A stretch of DNA of 64,000 nt from assembly GCF_947507565.1 (NCBI RefSeq), contig NC_089184.1:2976001-3040000 (forward strand), read 5' to 3'. This document shows positions 32,697 through 44,374 of the stretch, piece by piece. Each line of letters opens with the position of its first letter. The first letter of the stretch is position 1. Made by a program: the position numbers and the translations under genes. Under the pieces are notes generated by a model that was not told where the DNA came from, ran no database searches, and saw nothing but the letters and a program-made list of their open reading frames with translations. Source of the DNA: Oscarella lobularis (taxonomy: Eukaryota > Porifera > Homoscleromorpha > Homosclerophorida > Oscarellidae).

Positions 32697-33738
32697 ACGA
32701 CGACGAAGCTTGCAGTTTATTCGGTTGTGTTTGCGAATTTGGGTTTTTTGGCGTCTAAATGTTGACTTCCGGTTAGCTTGACTAAGTAAATAAATGATGA
32801 TACGCGAAAAGTTACCAGAATGCAGCGATTCAACAAGAAAGAGACAGTTTCGAAGACCGGCGAATATACTGTTAGCCATACGTTGCAATTTCTCACTGAT
32901 AAGGAAGCATAAGTCTTTTATTTCGTTGCTATGACTACAAAATCTTTGATAAAATTCTTACTTAGACTTTTACGAAATAGATTGACAAAGGTTGCTAGGT
33001 GCTATTAGGTCTCGCTGGCTCGCAATTTTGAATATCGCGCGTGACATGCTGTGACCGGAAAGGAATTAATTGGACAGTGAAAGGGCTAGGCTGAAAAGGA
33101 CAATATTTTGGTACCATAGTGCAGGGCCAAAATCATCTTCCCTTGTTTTGATGACGAATGACCAAGGAATTCACGGTGACCATGTTCGAGCGAAAGAGAT
33201 GGACTCATCTTGATCATTCCTTTATGCAGAGAAGACAACACACCTCATATGAAGTGAGGAACGTCATGAGGTAAAGTCTGTTTTTCGAGAATGCTCTTTG
33301 GCTGAAGGAGTGCTCACTCCGCGAAGGCCAAACCTAAACAGACCAGATGTTCGTATATCATGCGCGTGACTGCAGAACGGAAAGATCGGTTTTTGTATGT
33401 GTTTCTTTTGGTAGCAGCATGTTCTTCTTTTCAGCTGTCTGTCACCTTCATAATTCTTTCTATAGCTTTTCTGTCTTTGAAACACTTAGGTTGGAATTTC
33501 ACGGTTCTGGATAGTAACAGCATCAAATAGTACCAGTGGACCGTTATCAAAAACATACTATTCTGATAGGTTACGCCCAAGAGCAAACCAAACCAAAAGG
33601 AGCCCCGTCGTGAAAACTTAATAAACAAACATAACTCATGGTGCAGCGACAAAGGCACAATTAAAAAGCGAGTACCGTACCAACGCTAATCCGGGGGTAC
33701 TGTTCGAATCCGGGGCGTCTCAGCTTTCGAAGGCGAAC
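32697..33738. other. intergenic with a fragment of the 37901 ORF
   Basis: Positions 33120-33330 are a decayed copy of 38360-38580 (shared accaaggaattca, catgttcgagcgaa, gcagagaagacaacacacctcata, tcatgaggtaaagtctgttt). The following 33331-33540 matches 38581-38790. The segment 32697-33110 shows no gene. Confidence 0.65.
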
Positions 33739-34740
33739 ATGTCAACGTTCGTCACCAGCGGCTCTACGACGTGTCCTCCGGCACGACCTTGGTCGGAAGA
33801 GGCTCTAACTGTCCTAAAGTCTTCGCATGAAGCGTCAGCGGCGAGAAAAGTCAAGACGTGGACGCGCAAGGGCGTTCCGTTGACGATTCGCGTCGAATTG
33901 TGGCTCCAATGCACCGGAGCTGCCGATTTTCTCTCAACCTATGTCGGTTTCTATGAAGAAATGCTCAGAGAAATGTTTGGTGAGTCATTAATTAATTAAT
34001 TAATTAATCGCATACAATAATAATTTTCAATGTTGTATTCCTAGGCCGCACGACGTGTCTCAAAATCCCGACGGTTCTCGCTCATCTTCATCCAGAAATT
34101 CGTTCGTGTCCACCTCTCGCTCCTCTCGTTCTCCTTCACTTTTTCGACGAGGAGCAATGCTTTGCATGTGCAACGTGCCTCCTAGAAACGTTTTGAAGCA
34201 ACGAAACGTTCTCTCGTCGATTTGGCTCGCTCTCGATTAGTACGTATATGCAATGTCTAATGGGGATTTAAAAAAGTGTTTTTCACTACTTCCTAGAGAT
34301 CTTCGTTTCGATATCTTGTGTCTCTGGCTCAGCGTTGCAGCAGCACGAAGCTCTCACTTCGTCACGAAGAAATGTATAAACAGTTGTCCGGATGGCTCAC
34401 TTGGTTGTTTGAATGCCTGCCTTTTCCTTCATTGATGTATGTGAGAGTAAACGGGATTCGTGTTCATCTTATTAGGTTCGTGTAATGCGATTGCTATTTT
34501 GTTGAAGGTCCTACATTGCTACATCGTATCGGCTTTGCCATTATCAAACGATATCATAGCACGTTTAGGTCCCGGGATCCACCAGGTTTTTTTAGTGCTT
34601 ATTCTTTTGAGAGAGCCTAGCTGATACTTCTTTTTTTGTTTTTTTGGGGGTGACGTTAGCAAGTCAGTTGGCGAGTTTTTGTCTCAAGCTTCGCTCTCAG
34701 GAGATGATCTACTCAAAGTTCAGAGTTGTAGCAATTAGAC
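33739..34740 (+). pseudogene. truncated TBC1D24-like copy, psi-1
   Basis: The first exon is well preserved (TCPPARPWSEEALTVLKS, KTWTRKGVPLTIRVELWLQC) with a GT donor at 33980. The second exon (34056-34239) lacks about 75 bases at its start and a further segment later, and its donor is cgattagtac instead of cgatcagtaagt. Pieces of the next exons follow (to gtcaagttcagagttg at about 34730), then homology stops. No TLDc exons exist here. It is a partial tandem duplicate of 39160-40275. Confidence 0.8.
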
Positions 34741-34880
34741 TCGATTGGTAGTTTTGCACGCGCAGATGACAGCGCGCTACCAGGGAGCTAGCACGTGGTC
34801 ATCACGCGTGGAGGCGTGATCCTCAGTAGTCCTATCTCTTCTTCGAACGTCTTTTGTAGAAAGACAAACAACCAAGAAGA

Positions 34881-35953
34881 ATGGAAATGGCAGCAATAAG
34901 CGGAGGAATGTCAGGGTAAGGCAGGACAAGAGACGAGCGCAAGTGCATGCGACAATCACGCCCTTTTCCGCTTCACTTTTCCGCTTCACTGCTAGCTTAG
35001 TTACGAGTACCTTCTTTAGCGTAAAGGGCCTACTTGACATTGGATCAGCGTCTGCAAACTTAGCGAAGTCGAGCTTCGAGGCGAAAGAGGCGAAGGAGCG
35101 TCTCCACCAAATGGCAAAGCCCCACTTCATCCTCACGATCAGAATCAAAAACACGACGCCGTACACTTGGACCATGCCCCAGGCCTACTTCAAACACGGC
35201 CTTACGAGCGTCTGTCCTCCCCTCCAAGTTGCTCCAAACGATGTCGCCGAGTGGACGGTGAACTCGCAAGTGTATGGGAACATAGTCGAAGGGACGCTAC
35301 GCTACGACGTGGAGCCGACGGATACTATTTGCTTTGCGATGATGTTTCGCGTGACTGGCAATAATTCTTGCTGCGGTTGCTGCCGTTCAGGAGGACAGCA
35401 AAACATTTGGTCAGGAGAGGTAAAAGGTCTATATCGCGAGGACGAGGGAGCGAACGCCTAGTGTCTGTTTTAGGTTGTCAGGATTACGGATAACTTTGAA
35501 TTTGGTAAAAAGAGAAAAGTCAAAAATCTTGTTTACTTGCCGACACTTCACGAGTATTTGCAAGACAAGCGCCGGGTTCGCGATGGCAATTGCTGCACGA
35601 CCGTTCAAAGGTCGGCGTCGGGGGATTATGAAATTTACGGCATCATGGCTCCGTCGCAGACACCGGAAATGCTTGTCGACGTGATGCACACAAGGTCCCC
35701 CCCGCAAGGACCCCAATCGCAGCAGCCGGCTCAGCCTCTCCCCCCAAGTCGCCGGTCGAGCGATGCGCAAATCAACCGTCGCGACAGCGCTCTCGACGTG
35801 CCTTTACTAGGCCCCGCGCAAACGCAGCCGAGATTCGGAATGGCCACCGTGCACCAGCAGGGAAATCCTGTGCGCATGTCAAGCACAGTCGGTGGCGGCT
35901 CGATGGCGATGGTGCCTGAAATGCTTAAAATGTCGAGTTACAACGTCAATTGA
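34881..35953 (+). CDS. actinoporin-like protein with a long proline-rich tail
   Basis: Exons 34881-34915, 35020-35419 and 35474-35953 total 915 bases (304 residues). The spliced N-terminus (MEMAAISGGMSGVKGLLDIG) is an alanine/glycine-rich amphipathic-looking segment, followed by KKT-like beta sandwich sequence (ILTIRIKNTTPYTWTMPQAY, FKHGLTSVCPPL, VEGTLRYDVEPTDTICFAMM). The order (helix, N-T-x-W, YFxxG, aromatic strand, NxW) resembles actinoporins, pore-forming proteins that bind membranes. The middle has an unusual Cys cluster (CCGCCRSGG). The last 110 residues are proline/glutamine/serine-rich and not part of that fold. No signal peptide is apparent, unlike most secreted actinoporins. Assignment rests on pattern likeness only; it may be an intracellular actinoporin-fold protein. 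It sits between duplicated TBC pseudogene copies. Confidence 0.55.
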
Positions 35954-36680
<727 letters not shown>

Positions 36681-37480
36681 ACGCCTCAGGTTTCGAAGCA
36701 AACATGTCAACATTCGTCGCCAGCAACTCTACGACGTGTCCGCCGGCACGACCTTGGTTGGAAGAAGCTCTAACGGTGCTAAAGTCTTGGCCTGTAGCAT
36801 CGGCGTCGAGAAAAGTAAGACGTGAACACGCAAGGGCGTTACTTCGACGATTCGCGTCGAATTGTGGCTCAAATGCAAAGGAGCTGCGGTTTCTATGAAG
36901 AACGCTTAGAGAAATGTTTGGCAAGTCGTTAATTAAATACTAAATTTCATTACGTTAACTAATAATTAAAATTTTCCCAGGCGTCGATTTGAATTTCAAA
37001 TTTTTGCGTCATCAGTCCGCACGCCGTGCTTCAAAATGTTAACGGTTCTCGCTCGTCGTTCTTGCATTTGCCACGTGTCTCCTTACATCAAAGAGAATTT
37101 CTTACTGCAAATCGATTTGAAGCAAGGAAGCGTTCTCTTGTCCATTTTGCTTGATTAGTGTGTATGCAATTTTTAACTTGGATTTATTTAATTTTTACTA
37201 TTCCATACAGATTTTTGTTTTGATATCTTGTGTCTGTTACTCATGGCTGAGGCAGTACGAAGAAATGATTAATTAATTAGAATCTTTTTGAACTTCTTTA
37301 TTTTAGGAGTTAGTTTATCTACTCAAAAGCTAAGAGTCTCTACCTCATTCGTTTCTATTTTCAATTTTCAGCAGAAGAGAAATTATTTTTATAGAAAAAC
37401 GGCCTAGAATTGCAGAACCAGAGAAGTTTCTTCTTGGCTCTTCGCGTTCTCGTGTAACTGTTGCTCCACAACTTGGCTAT
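36681..37480 (+). pseudogene. second TBC1D24-like relic, psi-2
   Basis: The copy of the first exon (ANMSTFVASNSTTCPPARPW, about 36702-36920) has internal deletions and then a second-exon relic (37019-37160, ctcaaaatgttaacggttctcgctcg). It is more decayed than psi-1. Downstream pieces near 37350-37460 (gcctagaattgcag, ttggctattcattgtccattatct) echo 40360-40480 of the fuller gene. Confidence 0.7.
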
Positions 37481-37900
37481 TCATTGTCCATTATCTGAAT
37501 CTAATGGCAAGTATGTACAGTACATATTTTTGAAACACATAATTATAGTGTTGCTATACCTTAATAAGTGAGCGTAATGTTATCGTTACAAGACCTCATC
37601 TGCGCTAGTCCTACTGTACTGCTCTATTCTTTTGCAGAGTTATTCTTTAGAACTGACGATAATTTAATTTTGACAGTTTTGCTGGTAAGGCGTCAAACTA
37701 ACAGTATTCTTTTGGCATTGTAATTAGCAATGCTACTGTACTTTTAACTACTTAATTCGTTTTAATTTTGATTGATTTATTAATAATTAATAATATAGTG
37801 TCACGTGTTCTGCTAATACCCTTCGCTTCAGTATTCACTCATCTCAAGAAATTGAGGTGAGATCGAACAATTAGCTAGTTTATTTTGAAACACAACGGTA
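37481..37900. other. AT-rich intergenic stretch
   Basis: No gene, repeat array or structure could be supported here. Confidence 0.5.
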
Positions 37901-38578
37901 GTGACAAGGGAACGCTGCGTGCATACACTGTACTGTTCTCCCGTGAAACACACTTGCCAGGTCCGGGATATATTGGTAGTGCACATCCCGTATAGAAAAA
38001 TGGTATTCGTCGCGGCTGCAGGAAAACTGGGAGAAGTTCGTGCTTCTTCACAGTGTCAGTGCTGTGGCTGCTGTAAACGCAGTTGCATTGAACTGTATAG
38101 AACCAGAATGCCGTGCTTCGTTAAAGGATGCCAGGAAACGGGGTCTTATGGAGTTATCGTGAAAGAAACGGGCCAAGGAAACTATTCGCGTATGTATGCT
38201 GTTTCATGTTTGAACCACAGGGAGAAGGAAGTTGAGCGGAGAACGAAAGCTCGTCGAATCAGTGCCTTTGTTCATCCCACCGCGAGTTCAGAAGAGTATC
38301 CCGAGCTAGCGGAGGAAGTTATTGTGCTAGAGAATATTTCAGTAGCGGTGTGCAGGGTCAACATCATCTTTCCTTGTTTTGATTACGAATGCGATGACCA
38401 AGGAATTCATGGCGGCCATGTTCGAGCGAGAAGTAATGGACGCATCTTGATCATTCCTTCATGCAGAGAAGACAACACACCTCATAGTGGGAAACGTCAT
38501 GAGGTGAAGTCTGTTTATCAAGAAGGGGAGAATGCTCTGTGGCTGGAGGAGTGCTCACTCCGCGAAGGCCAAACCTAA
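37901..38578 (+). CDS. 225-residue ORF of unknown function with HNH/zinc-like motif
   Basis: A single open frame, possibly starting later at 38000 (MVFVAAAGKLGEV). The N-terminal half has a cysteine cluster (SSQCQCCGCCKRSC) and CFVKGCQETGSYG. The C-terminal half has GIHGGHVRARSNG followed by ILIIPSCREDN, which resembles the HV-x-PLC-x-x-CN zinc-binding core of some HNH-like proteins, with the last Cys replaced by Asp. I do not recognise the family. A decayed copy lies at 33120-33330, always just upstream of a TBC1D24-like copy, so both were duplicated together. Confidence 0.5.
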   Translation: MTRERCVHTLYCSPVKHTCQVRDILVVHIPYRKMVFVAAAGKLGEVRASSQCQCCGCCKRSCIELYRTRMPCFVKGCQETGSYGVIVKETGQGNYSRMYAVSCLNHREKEVERRTKARRISAFVHPTASSEEYPELAEEVIVLENISVAVCRVNIIFPCFDYECDDQGIHGGHVRARSNGRILIIPSCREDNTPHSGKRHEVKSVYQEGENALWLEECSLREGQT

Positions 38579-39159
38579 GCAGACCAGATGTGCGTATATC
38601 ATGCGCATGACAGCAGAACTGAAAGCTCAGTTTTTGTATGTGTTTGGTAGCTGCGTAGCATGTTCTTCTTTTCAGTTGTCTGTAACGTTCATAAATCTTT
38701 CTATAGCTTTTTCTGTCTTTGAAACACTTAGGTTGGAATTTCACGGTTCTCGATAGTAACAGCATTAACTAGTACCAGTGGAACGTTATCAAACACATTC
38801 TGATCGGTTAATTGCAATGTAACATAATTATGTTATATTATATTTTACTATTATGTTATTGTATTATATTCGATTATATAATTGTCACTATTTGCAGTGT
38901 TGTTTGGCTGCCTTTTTTGAGCCGCATCTGATCGGTTAGGCCGATCGACACACAAAGAGAGCCTCATTTTGCAAATCCTTAAGAATGACACAATTCATTG
39001 TGCGGAGACAAAGGAACGACAGTCTCTTACCGAGTAGTCACTAAATAGCGAGGAAAGTAGTCACTAAATACAGAGGAAAGTAGTCACGGAATATCACTAA
39101 TCCGGGGGTGCTGTTCGTCTCCGGGACGTCTACCTTTTGGAAGCCGACGAAGCGAATAC
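38579..39159. other. intergenic; duplicated 3' flank of the 225-residue ORF
   Basis: 38579-38790 matches 33331-33540. 38815-38890 is an AT-rich tattatgtta run. agtcactaaatagcgaggaaagt is tandemly repeated at 39034-39075. Confidence 0.6.
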
Positions 39160-41218
39160 ATGCCAACATTCGTCGCCAGCGACTCTACGACGTGTCCGCC
39201 TGCTCGACCTTGGTTGGAAGAGTCTCTACTAGTTCTGAAGTCGTTTCCTGAAACGTCAGCAGCGAGAAAAGTCAAGACGTGGACGCGCAAAGGCGTTCCT
39301 TCGACGATTCGCGTCGAATTGTGGCTCAAGTGCACCGGAGCTGTCGATTTTCTCTTGAACTATGCCGGTTTCTATGAGGAAACCCTCAGAGAAATGTTTG
39401 GCAAGTCAATAATTTAAAAAATCGAATAATAAATAATTCAATGTTTTATTCCCATAGGCGATTCTCTCCCGGAATCGTTTGAGTTGCCTCAAAGCTTTCG
39501 CCCGAGCGTCGATTTGGATTTCAAATTTTTGACGTCATCAGGCCGCACGACGTGTCTCAAAATCCTGACGGTTCTCGCTCATCTCCATCCCGAAATTCGC
39601 TCGTGTCCACTTCTCGCTCCTCTCGTTGTCATTCTCCTTCACTTTCTCGACGAGGAGCAATGCTTTGCATGTGCAACGTGCCTTCTTACGTCGAAAAGAA
39701 TTTTATACTTGGATCAGTCATCGAAACGATTTGAAGCGACGAAACGTTCTCTCGTTGATTTGGCTCGCTCTCGATCAGTAAGTATAAGTAATATCTAATA
39801 AAGATTTAACCTAAAAAAATTTATATATTTTTAGAGATCTTCGTTTCGATATCTTATATCTCTTGCTCAGCGTCGCAGCAGCACGAAGCTGTCACTTCGT
39901 CACGAAGAAATGTATAAACAGTTGTCCGGATGGCTCACTTGGTTGTTTGAATGCCTGCCTTTTCCCTCATTGGTATTTGTATAGCCTATGTGAGAGTAAA
40001 CGGGATTCATGTTCATCTTATTAGGTTCGTGTATGCGATTGCTATTTTGTTGAAGGTCCTAAAGTGCTGTATCGTGTCGGCTTGGCCATCATCAAACGAT
40101 ATCATAACACGTTTAGGTCGCGAGATCCACCAGGTTCTTTTTAGTGCTTATTCTGTTGAGAGAGTCTAGCTGATTCTCCTTTCTTTGGTGTAGGGGGTGA
40201 CGTTAGCAAGTCAGTTGGCGAGTTTTTGTCTCAAGCTTCGCTCTCAGGAGATGATCTACTCAAAGTTCAGAGTGTCTACCTCGTTTTCTTCCAAATTTTC
40301 ATGTGCACTTTTTTTAGGCTGGCTTTTCTATTCGAAGAATATCTCGACAGCTTCTACTACGATACCAATCCAGAAATATTGCTGCTACTCGAGACCTTGA
40401 GGAGGGTACTGTTGGCTCTCCTTTAGCTTTAGCTCCACGGCTTGACTATACCTCGTCCATTATCTCAAGCCAATCTCAAGTCCATAGTCTACTTTTTTGA
40501 AAAATTAATTGTACTTTAAATGGACTTTAGTTCCAATTGCTCTGGTCTTGGCTGCCTGCAAGGAGTCAAGTTCTTCGTCCCACGTGTCTCTTTGACACGA
40601 AGGAACATGGCTATAGGTGAGTAAAATCTACAGTTGCTTTTCTAAAAATGTTTAATTAATTGCGTGCACGAATAATTTATGCCAATATTTTTTCCTATTT
40701 TGCACTGAGGCTCGTTTAGTCTTCAGACGCTCTACAGAAAGTGCGGTTCGAATTACCCGCTGCTTTTATTGGTGAAAACGTCTAAGGAAGAAGTATAGAT
40801 GAAATATTCTTTCATGTGGATATATTTAATTTTCTCAGTTCCTTGGTGCCTTTGTTTCTGTTGAAATTGAAGGAAACGTTGACAAGTTTCACTACTTTGG
40901 TACGGGTGAGACGTTTCTGTTTAGCTTAGCTGCAGATCCGGTCAAGTACGAATGGAGAGAAAGCCATCCGCAGTCGTATTTCGTTGCTGGTGATAGTTCT
41001 TGTTTTGCTATAGGTGGAGGAGGAAAGTAAGTAGAATGCATGTGCAGTGCACCTGGTATTTTCTGAGACTTACTAGGGGATATGGCTTATGGCTTGATCG
41101 AGAACTGAATAGAGGAATGAGCTGTCTGTGTGACACCTTTTGCAATGATTCACTTTGCTCTACCGGAGTCGATGGATATTTTCTTATAACCTCTGTTGAA
41201 GTGTATTCATTTTTGTAA
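39160..41218 (+). CDS. TBC1D24-like: TBC1D24-like protein (TBC + TLDc domains)
   Basis: TBC1D24 proteins pair a Rab-GAP-like TBC domain with a TLDc domain and act in vesicle traffic and oxidative-stress resistance. Exon 1 (39160-39400) has KTWTRKGVPSTIRVELWLKC; its donor appears to be GC (gcaagt). Exon 2 (39458-39777) has SSGRTTCLKILTVLAHLHPE and CPLLAPLVVILLHFLDEEQC. Exon 3 begins at 39835 (HEEMYKQLSGWLTWLFECLP) and exon 4 at 40025 (VRVCDCYFVEGPKVLYRVGL). Late exons give LWSWLPARSQVLRPTCLFDT, LYRKCGSNYPLLLLVKT and the TLDc core HYFGTGETFLFSLAADPVKY, YGLWLDRELNRGMSC, VDGYFLITSVEVYSFL with stop 41216-41218. The junctions around 40117-40450 could not be resolved in one frame, so a frameshift or a different exon choice is possible there. 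Its 3' end is 177 bases from that of the convergent Deltex-type gene. Confidence 0.75.
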
Positions 41219-41395
41219 AAGTTTACAGTCTAACTAGCGTACGCCAAGTTTGAATGCGATTACGATACGAATGTAGCTAAAGAGGTTCGTTGGTGTGACG
41301 TTGCTTTTGTTGTAATCTAAGGGTTGTGACGTTTAGTCTACTGTGTGAAACGCGATAGTGTAAGAACGTTGATATATAAGAGTGGGCTCCAGGTA

Positions 41396-43884
41396 TTAAA
41401 TGACTCCTTTTGACTCTAATTCCTTTTTTACTCTTTGTAGATAGCCAGGGTCGGGGTAACCATAGTGATCTCTACAAGACGAGCAAAAAATGTGTGAAAC
41501 TTTATCTGAGAGTCGGTAAAGCCTTACGCTCCGCCGTTTCGACGTGTCTTGTGATGAATGTCGTCCCAAGTGATCACACCGTCTTGCCCAGAGGTAACAG
41601 ATCGCCCAATTGTAAAAGTCAGACGCCTCTCAAATGCTATCTGAAGCAGATCCAAAACTTCTCTCCCTTCCTTGCTATCCGGAAGGTACGCAATTCTCAT
41701 CGTTCCAGAGTATGGCTGTCCGGGAGTGGGATGCTCTTCCGTCTGTACCCCGCTAGGTAAATTGTACGTAATTTTTATTGTTTTGTTTGACTCGTATCCA
41801 GGCAGAGAGGAATTTAATAGTTGGGCATGCATTGTGGATCCTTTCGGTTGGTTTCCTACAATAATTCCGAATGATTTTTGACAAAACGGGCAAACGGGTG
41901 AAGTGAGTTTGCAGCGACACGATCGACAGATTCTGTGCTCACTATCACATGGCAGTTGTATCATAGGGTTTTTCTTGGTTGGGGATTCACAGCATATCGA
42001 GCACTCTGCTGTTGATTGATTCGTAGAATGACTTCTTCCTAAAAGAGGTTGCGGTCAAGGAAAGTATGCCACTATAGTGACAGTATTTGTTCAGACACTA
42101 TTTCACGAAACAACAAATCATACGACAGGCTGACAGCGAATTCGAGTACGTTCAAACAAGCACTTCAAGGTCTCTTACCTATGCTAGCTCTTGTCTTGCA
42201 TTCCTTTTCAAAGGCAAAAGCCGTTTCGTCATCAATGTTTATAAAGATGACTTGAACGACAGAAGAACTGGGCACCTTGCTAAAGAAATCTTCAACGGCG
42301 GTAAAGAGTGTCGTGGCGCATTTGTCTTTGGGCATGCCAAAGATACCTGATCCGAGTCCTGGCATTGCTATGGATTTTAGGTTTTTTTCGGATGCCACTT
42401 TGAGCGCGTTGTAACAGGTGAGCTTCAACATCTCAAGAGTTTTCGCAGAGCGATCACGTTCCCAAGCCGGAGCCACTGCATGAATGACGAACTTGCACGT
42501 GAGATTCCCACCTTTCGTAGCGACAGCGTCTCCTGGGTTCAGTCGTCCTCCTTTTCTTTTCACTATTTCATCACTTTCGTCTTGTATTTCTTTTCCTCCA
42601 GCATCGACAATGGCCTGGGCGACGCCACCCATGTGACGGAGGCATTCGTTAGCGCCATTCACTATTGCATCTACTGATTCTGAAATCAAGTTGCCTCTCT
42701 TCACACATATTTTACGACCTTTGATTGTGAGGGAGGCGAGACTAATACTTGCAGCCTTTGGTAGGGTTTTTAGAACTTCTATCACTTTTTCTTTAGTCTG
42801 TATAACGTTTTCTCTAGGCCCTATAATGATGCACATTGGGCCATCCTGTGTATTCTCGTGACTCATAAGGGCACGGTAATTTGCGAGATTGACATGAATC
42901 TTCATCGCTTCATAGGTGTCTTTGGGCATAGGCAAGCGTGCTTCTTCAAGTTGGTTGCTTATTCCTCTACAGATCTGCTCTACTTTTTCTTTCGCTGTCG
43001 TCACGTCCGACTGAACGCTCGCTGCGACGACGGTGAGCATAGCAAATCTACTGTCAGTCGAAGAACTCCACTTGATTTTTACTTTGCATTTTTTCTCTAT
43101 AGATGCCTGTTCGCCGGGGAGAAATTCGTTTAAGTATTGCATCGTGATGCCGTTCACTTGAAGCGACGGAGTTGAACCTACCGTCGGCTGATTGACGACA
43201 ACTGGTGTCTCGTGATTAAGAGTGGGTGGGTGCCGTTCATAAGCCTCTTGCTCTCTGTCGTACGAATGCTGTTGTGCAGATTCTGGATGTCCGTTCTCTC
43301 TGTAAGGTCGGTGCACGTATTCGGCTCCATATGCTGAGGCAGTTATTTCGCGAACGAGCTGCTGTTCCATTTGCTCAATGTTCTCTATAGGGCCAATCAA
43401 GGCGTTCTGCGTTTTGCTGACGGGCGAAGCGAACATTTGAAGGGGGCTGACAAACTTGACGACTTTGACTTTGAAATGTTGGCCTAGTTGAGAGATTCGC
43501 GACAGTCCAACAAATTCTACCACTTCGCGTGTCAACACGGCAGAGTGAGTCATCGAGGTAAAGACCTGTACAGCAACAACAGTTGTGTTATCTCTTATTA
43601 CTGCGTTCAGGTGCTACCTGCATTGGAAAGTCTGAGGTGGGAGTGGAGCCTGCGTTTGTGGCAAGGGTTGCCCGCTCGCGTCCGCGGTTCGCGGCTCCGG
43701 CTCCTGAAATTAAGATAACGTGTTTCTTTCTTTAGATGACATCGGTTACTGCTCTATTACGTGTTTCGTGAGTATCCCAAAGAGGGGAGCCTCTTGCGAT
43801 GCCAACACTTTTTGTTGCTGCAAAAGCGTTCAGTTCCTGACTAACTTCACCGTAAGGCCTCCATGGACTACTTTGTTTCTCCAT
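41396..43884 (-). CDS. DTX3L-like: KH-macro-RING-Deltex C-terminal (DTC) E3 ligase, module 1
   Basis: Five exons (43761-43884, 43618-43703, 42179-43565, 41528-42038, 41396-41471) total 2184 bases and give 727 residues. The protein has an N-terminal region with KH-like segments (VVEFVGLSRISQLGQHFKVK, GITMQYLNEFLPGEQASIEK), a Gln/His-rich linker, and a macro domain at about 350-525 (VKRGNLISESVDAIVNGANE, GGVAQAIVDAGG, AMPGLGSGIFGMPKDK). A RING follows (ECSICC, LPCDSEHRICRSCRCKL, VCPFCQK), then the complete DTC domain (FGIIVGNQPKGSTMHAQLLN, SSLPGYESNKTIKITYNLP, GVITWDDIHHKTRRNGG, DHYGYPDPGYLQRVKKELES). DTC domains bind ADP-ribose/NAD+ and RING-DTC proteins ubiquitinate ADP-ribosylated targets or ADP-ribose. 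Human DTX3L lacks a macro domain and borrows one from partner PARP9; here both are in one chain. NGAN replaces the usual NAAN. It shares a 490-base promoter region with the PARP14-like gene at 44375. Confidence 0.9.
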
Positions 43885-44374
43885 AAGCACGCAAAACTCA
43901 CTACTTTATCAGGAAATTCTTTTCGTGCGCAGCCGTTGGCGTCTCTAAGGCAAATGTGTCGAGGGGGATGGAATCGTTACTGAGAATTCGTTCGCTATGA
44001 CCGGAAAAGTATATTTAGCTTGCCTTTTGATTGGTTACTGGGTGGCGAGGATCAGGCGATTACAGAGATCACGCGTCTTTACTGACGCACGTGAATTTGG
44101 TTGCCACTTCCAATTTGACGTCTTTACTGAATGATGTCCGAAAATGCCGAGTTCTCCTTCGCAGGACGCAAACCGTGGTGCGAGGTAAAAAAGTCTGCAA
44201 TGTCTCATCACATACAAAGTTTCCATCTCCTGGTCAGGCTTGCCGAAATCAATTAAATTATGATAAACGGTGCCTCCCACTTTCACCTTAGCCTACACAG
44301 CTGCTTCTGACAAAGGTAAGATGTATGAGTCACATTACTGTTGCTGAGCGATCTTTTGGCGTAGGAACTGACAT
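43885..44374. promoter_or_regulatory. bidirectional promoter region, module 1
   Basis: 490 bases separate the two divergent start codons. Blocks conserved with 54585-55058 are tactgagaattcgttc, ggaaaagtat, gattggttactgggtgg (an inverted CCAAT box at 44030-44034) and gtc(c/t)gaaaatgc(c/t)ga. Inverted CCAAT boxes are frequent in bidirectional promoters. No TATA box is evident. Confidence 0.7.
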
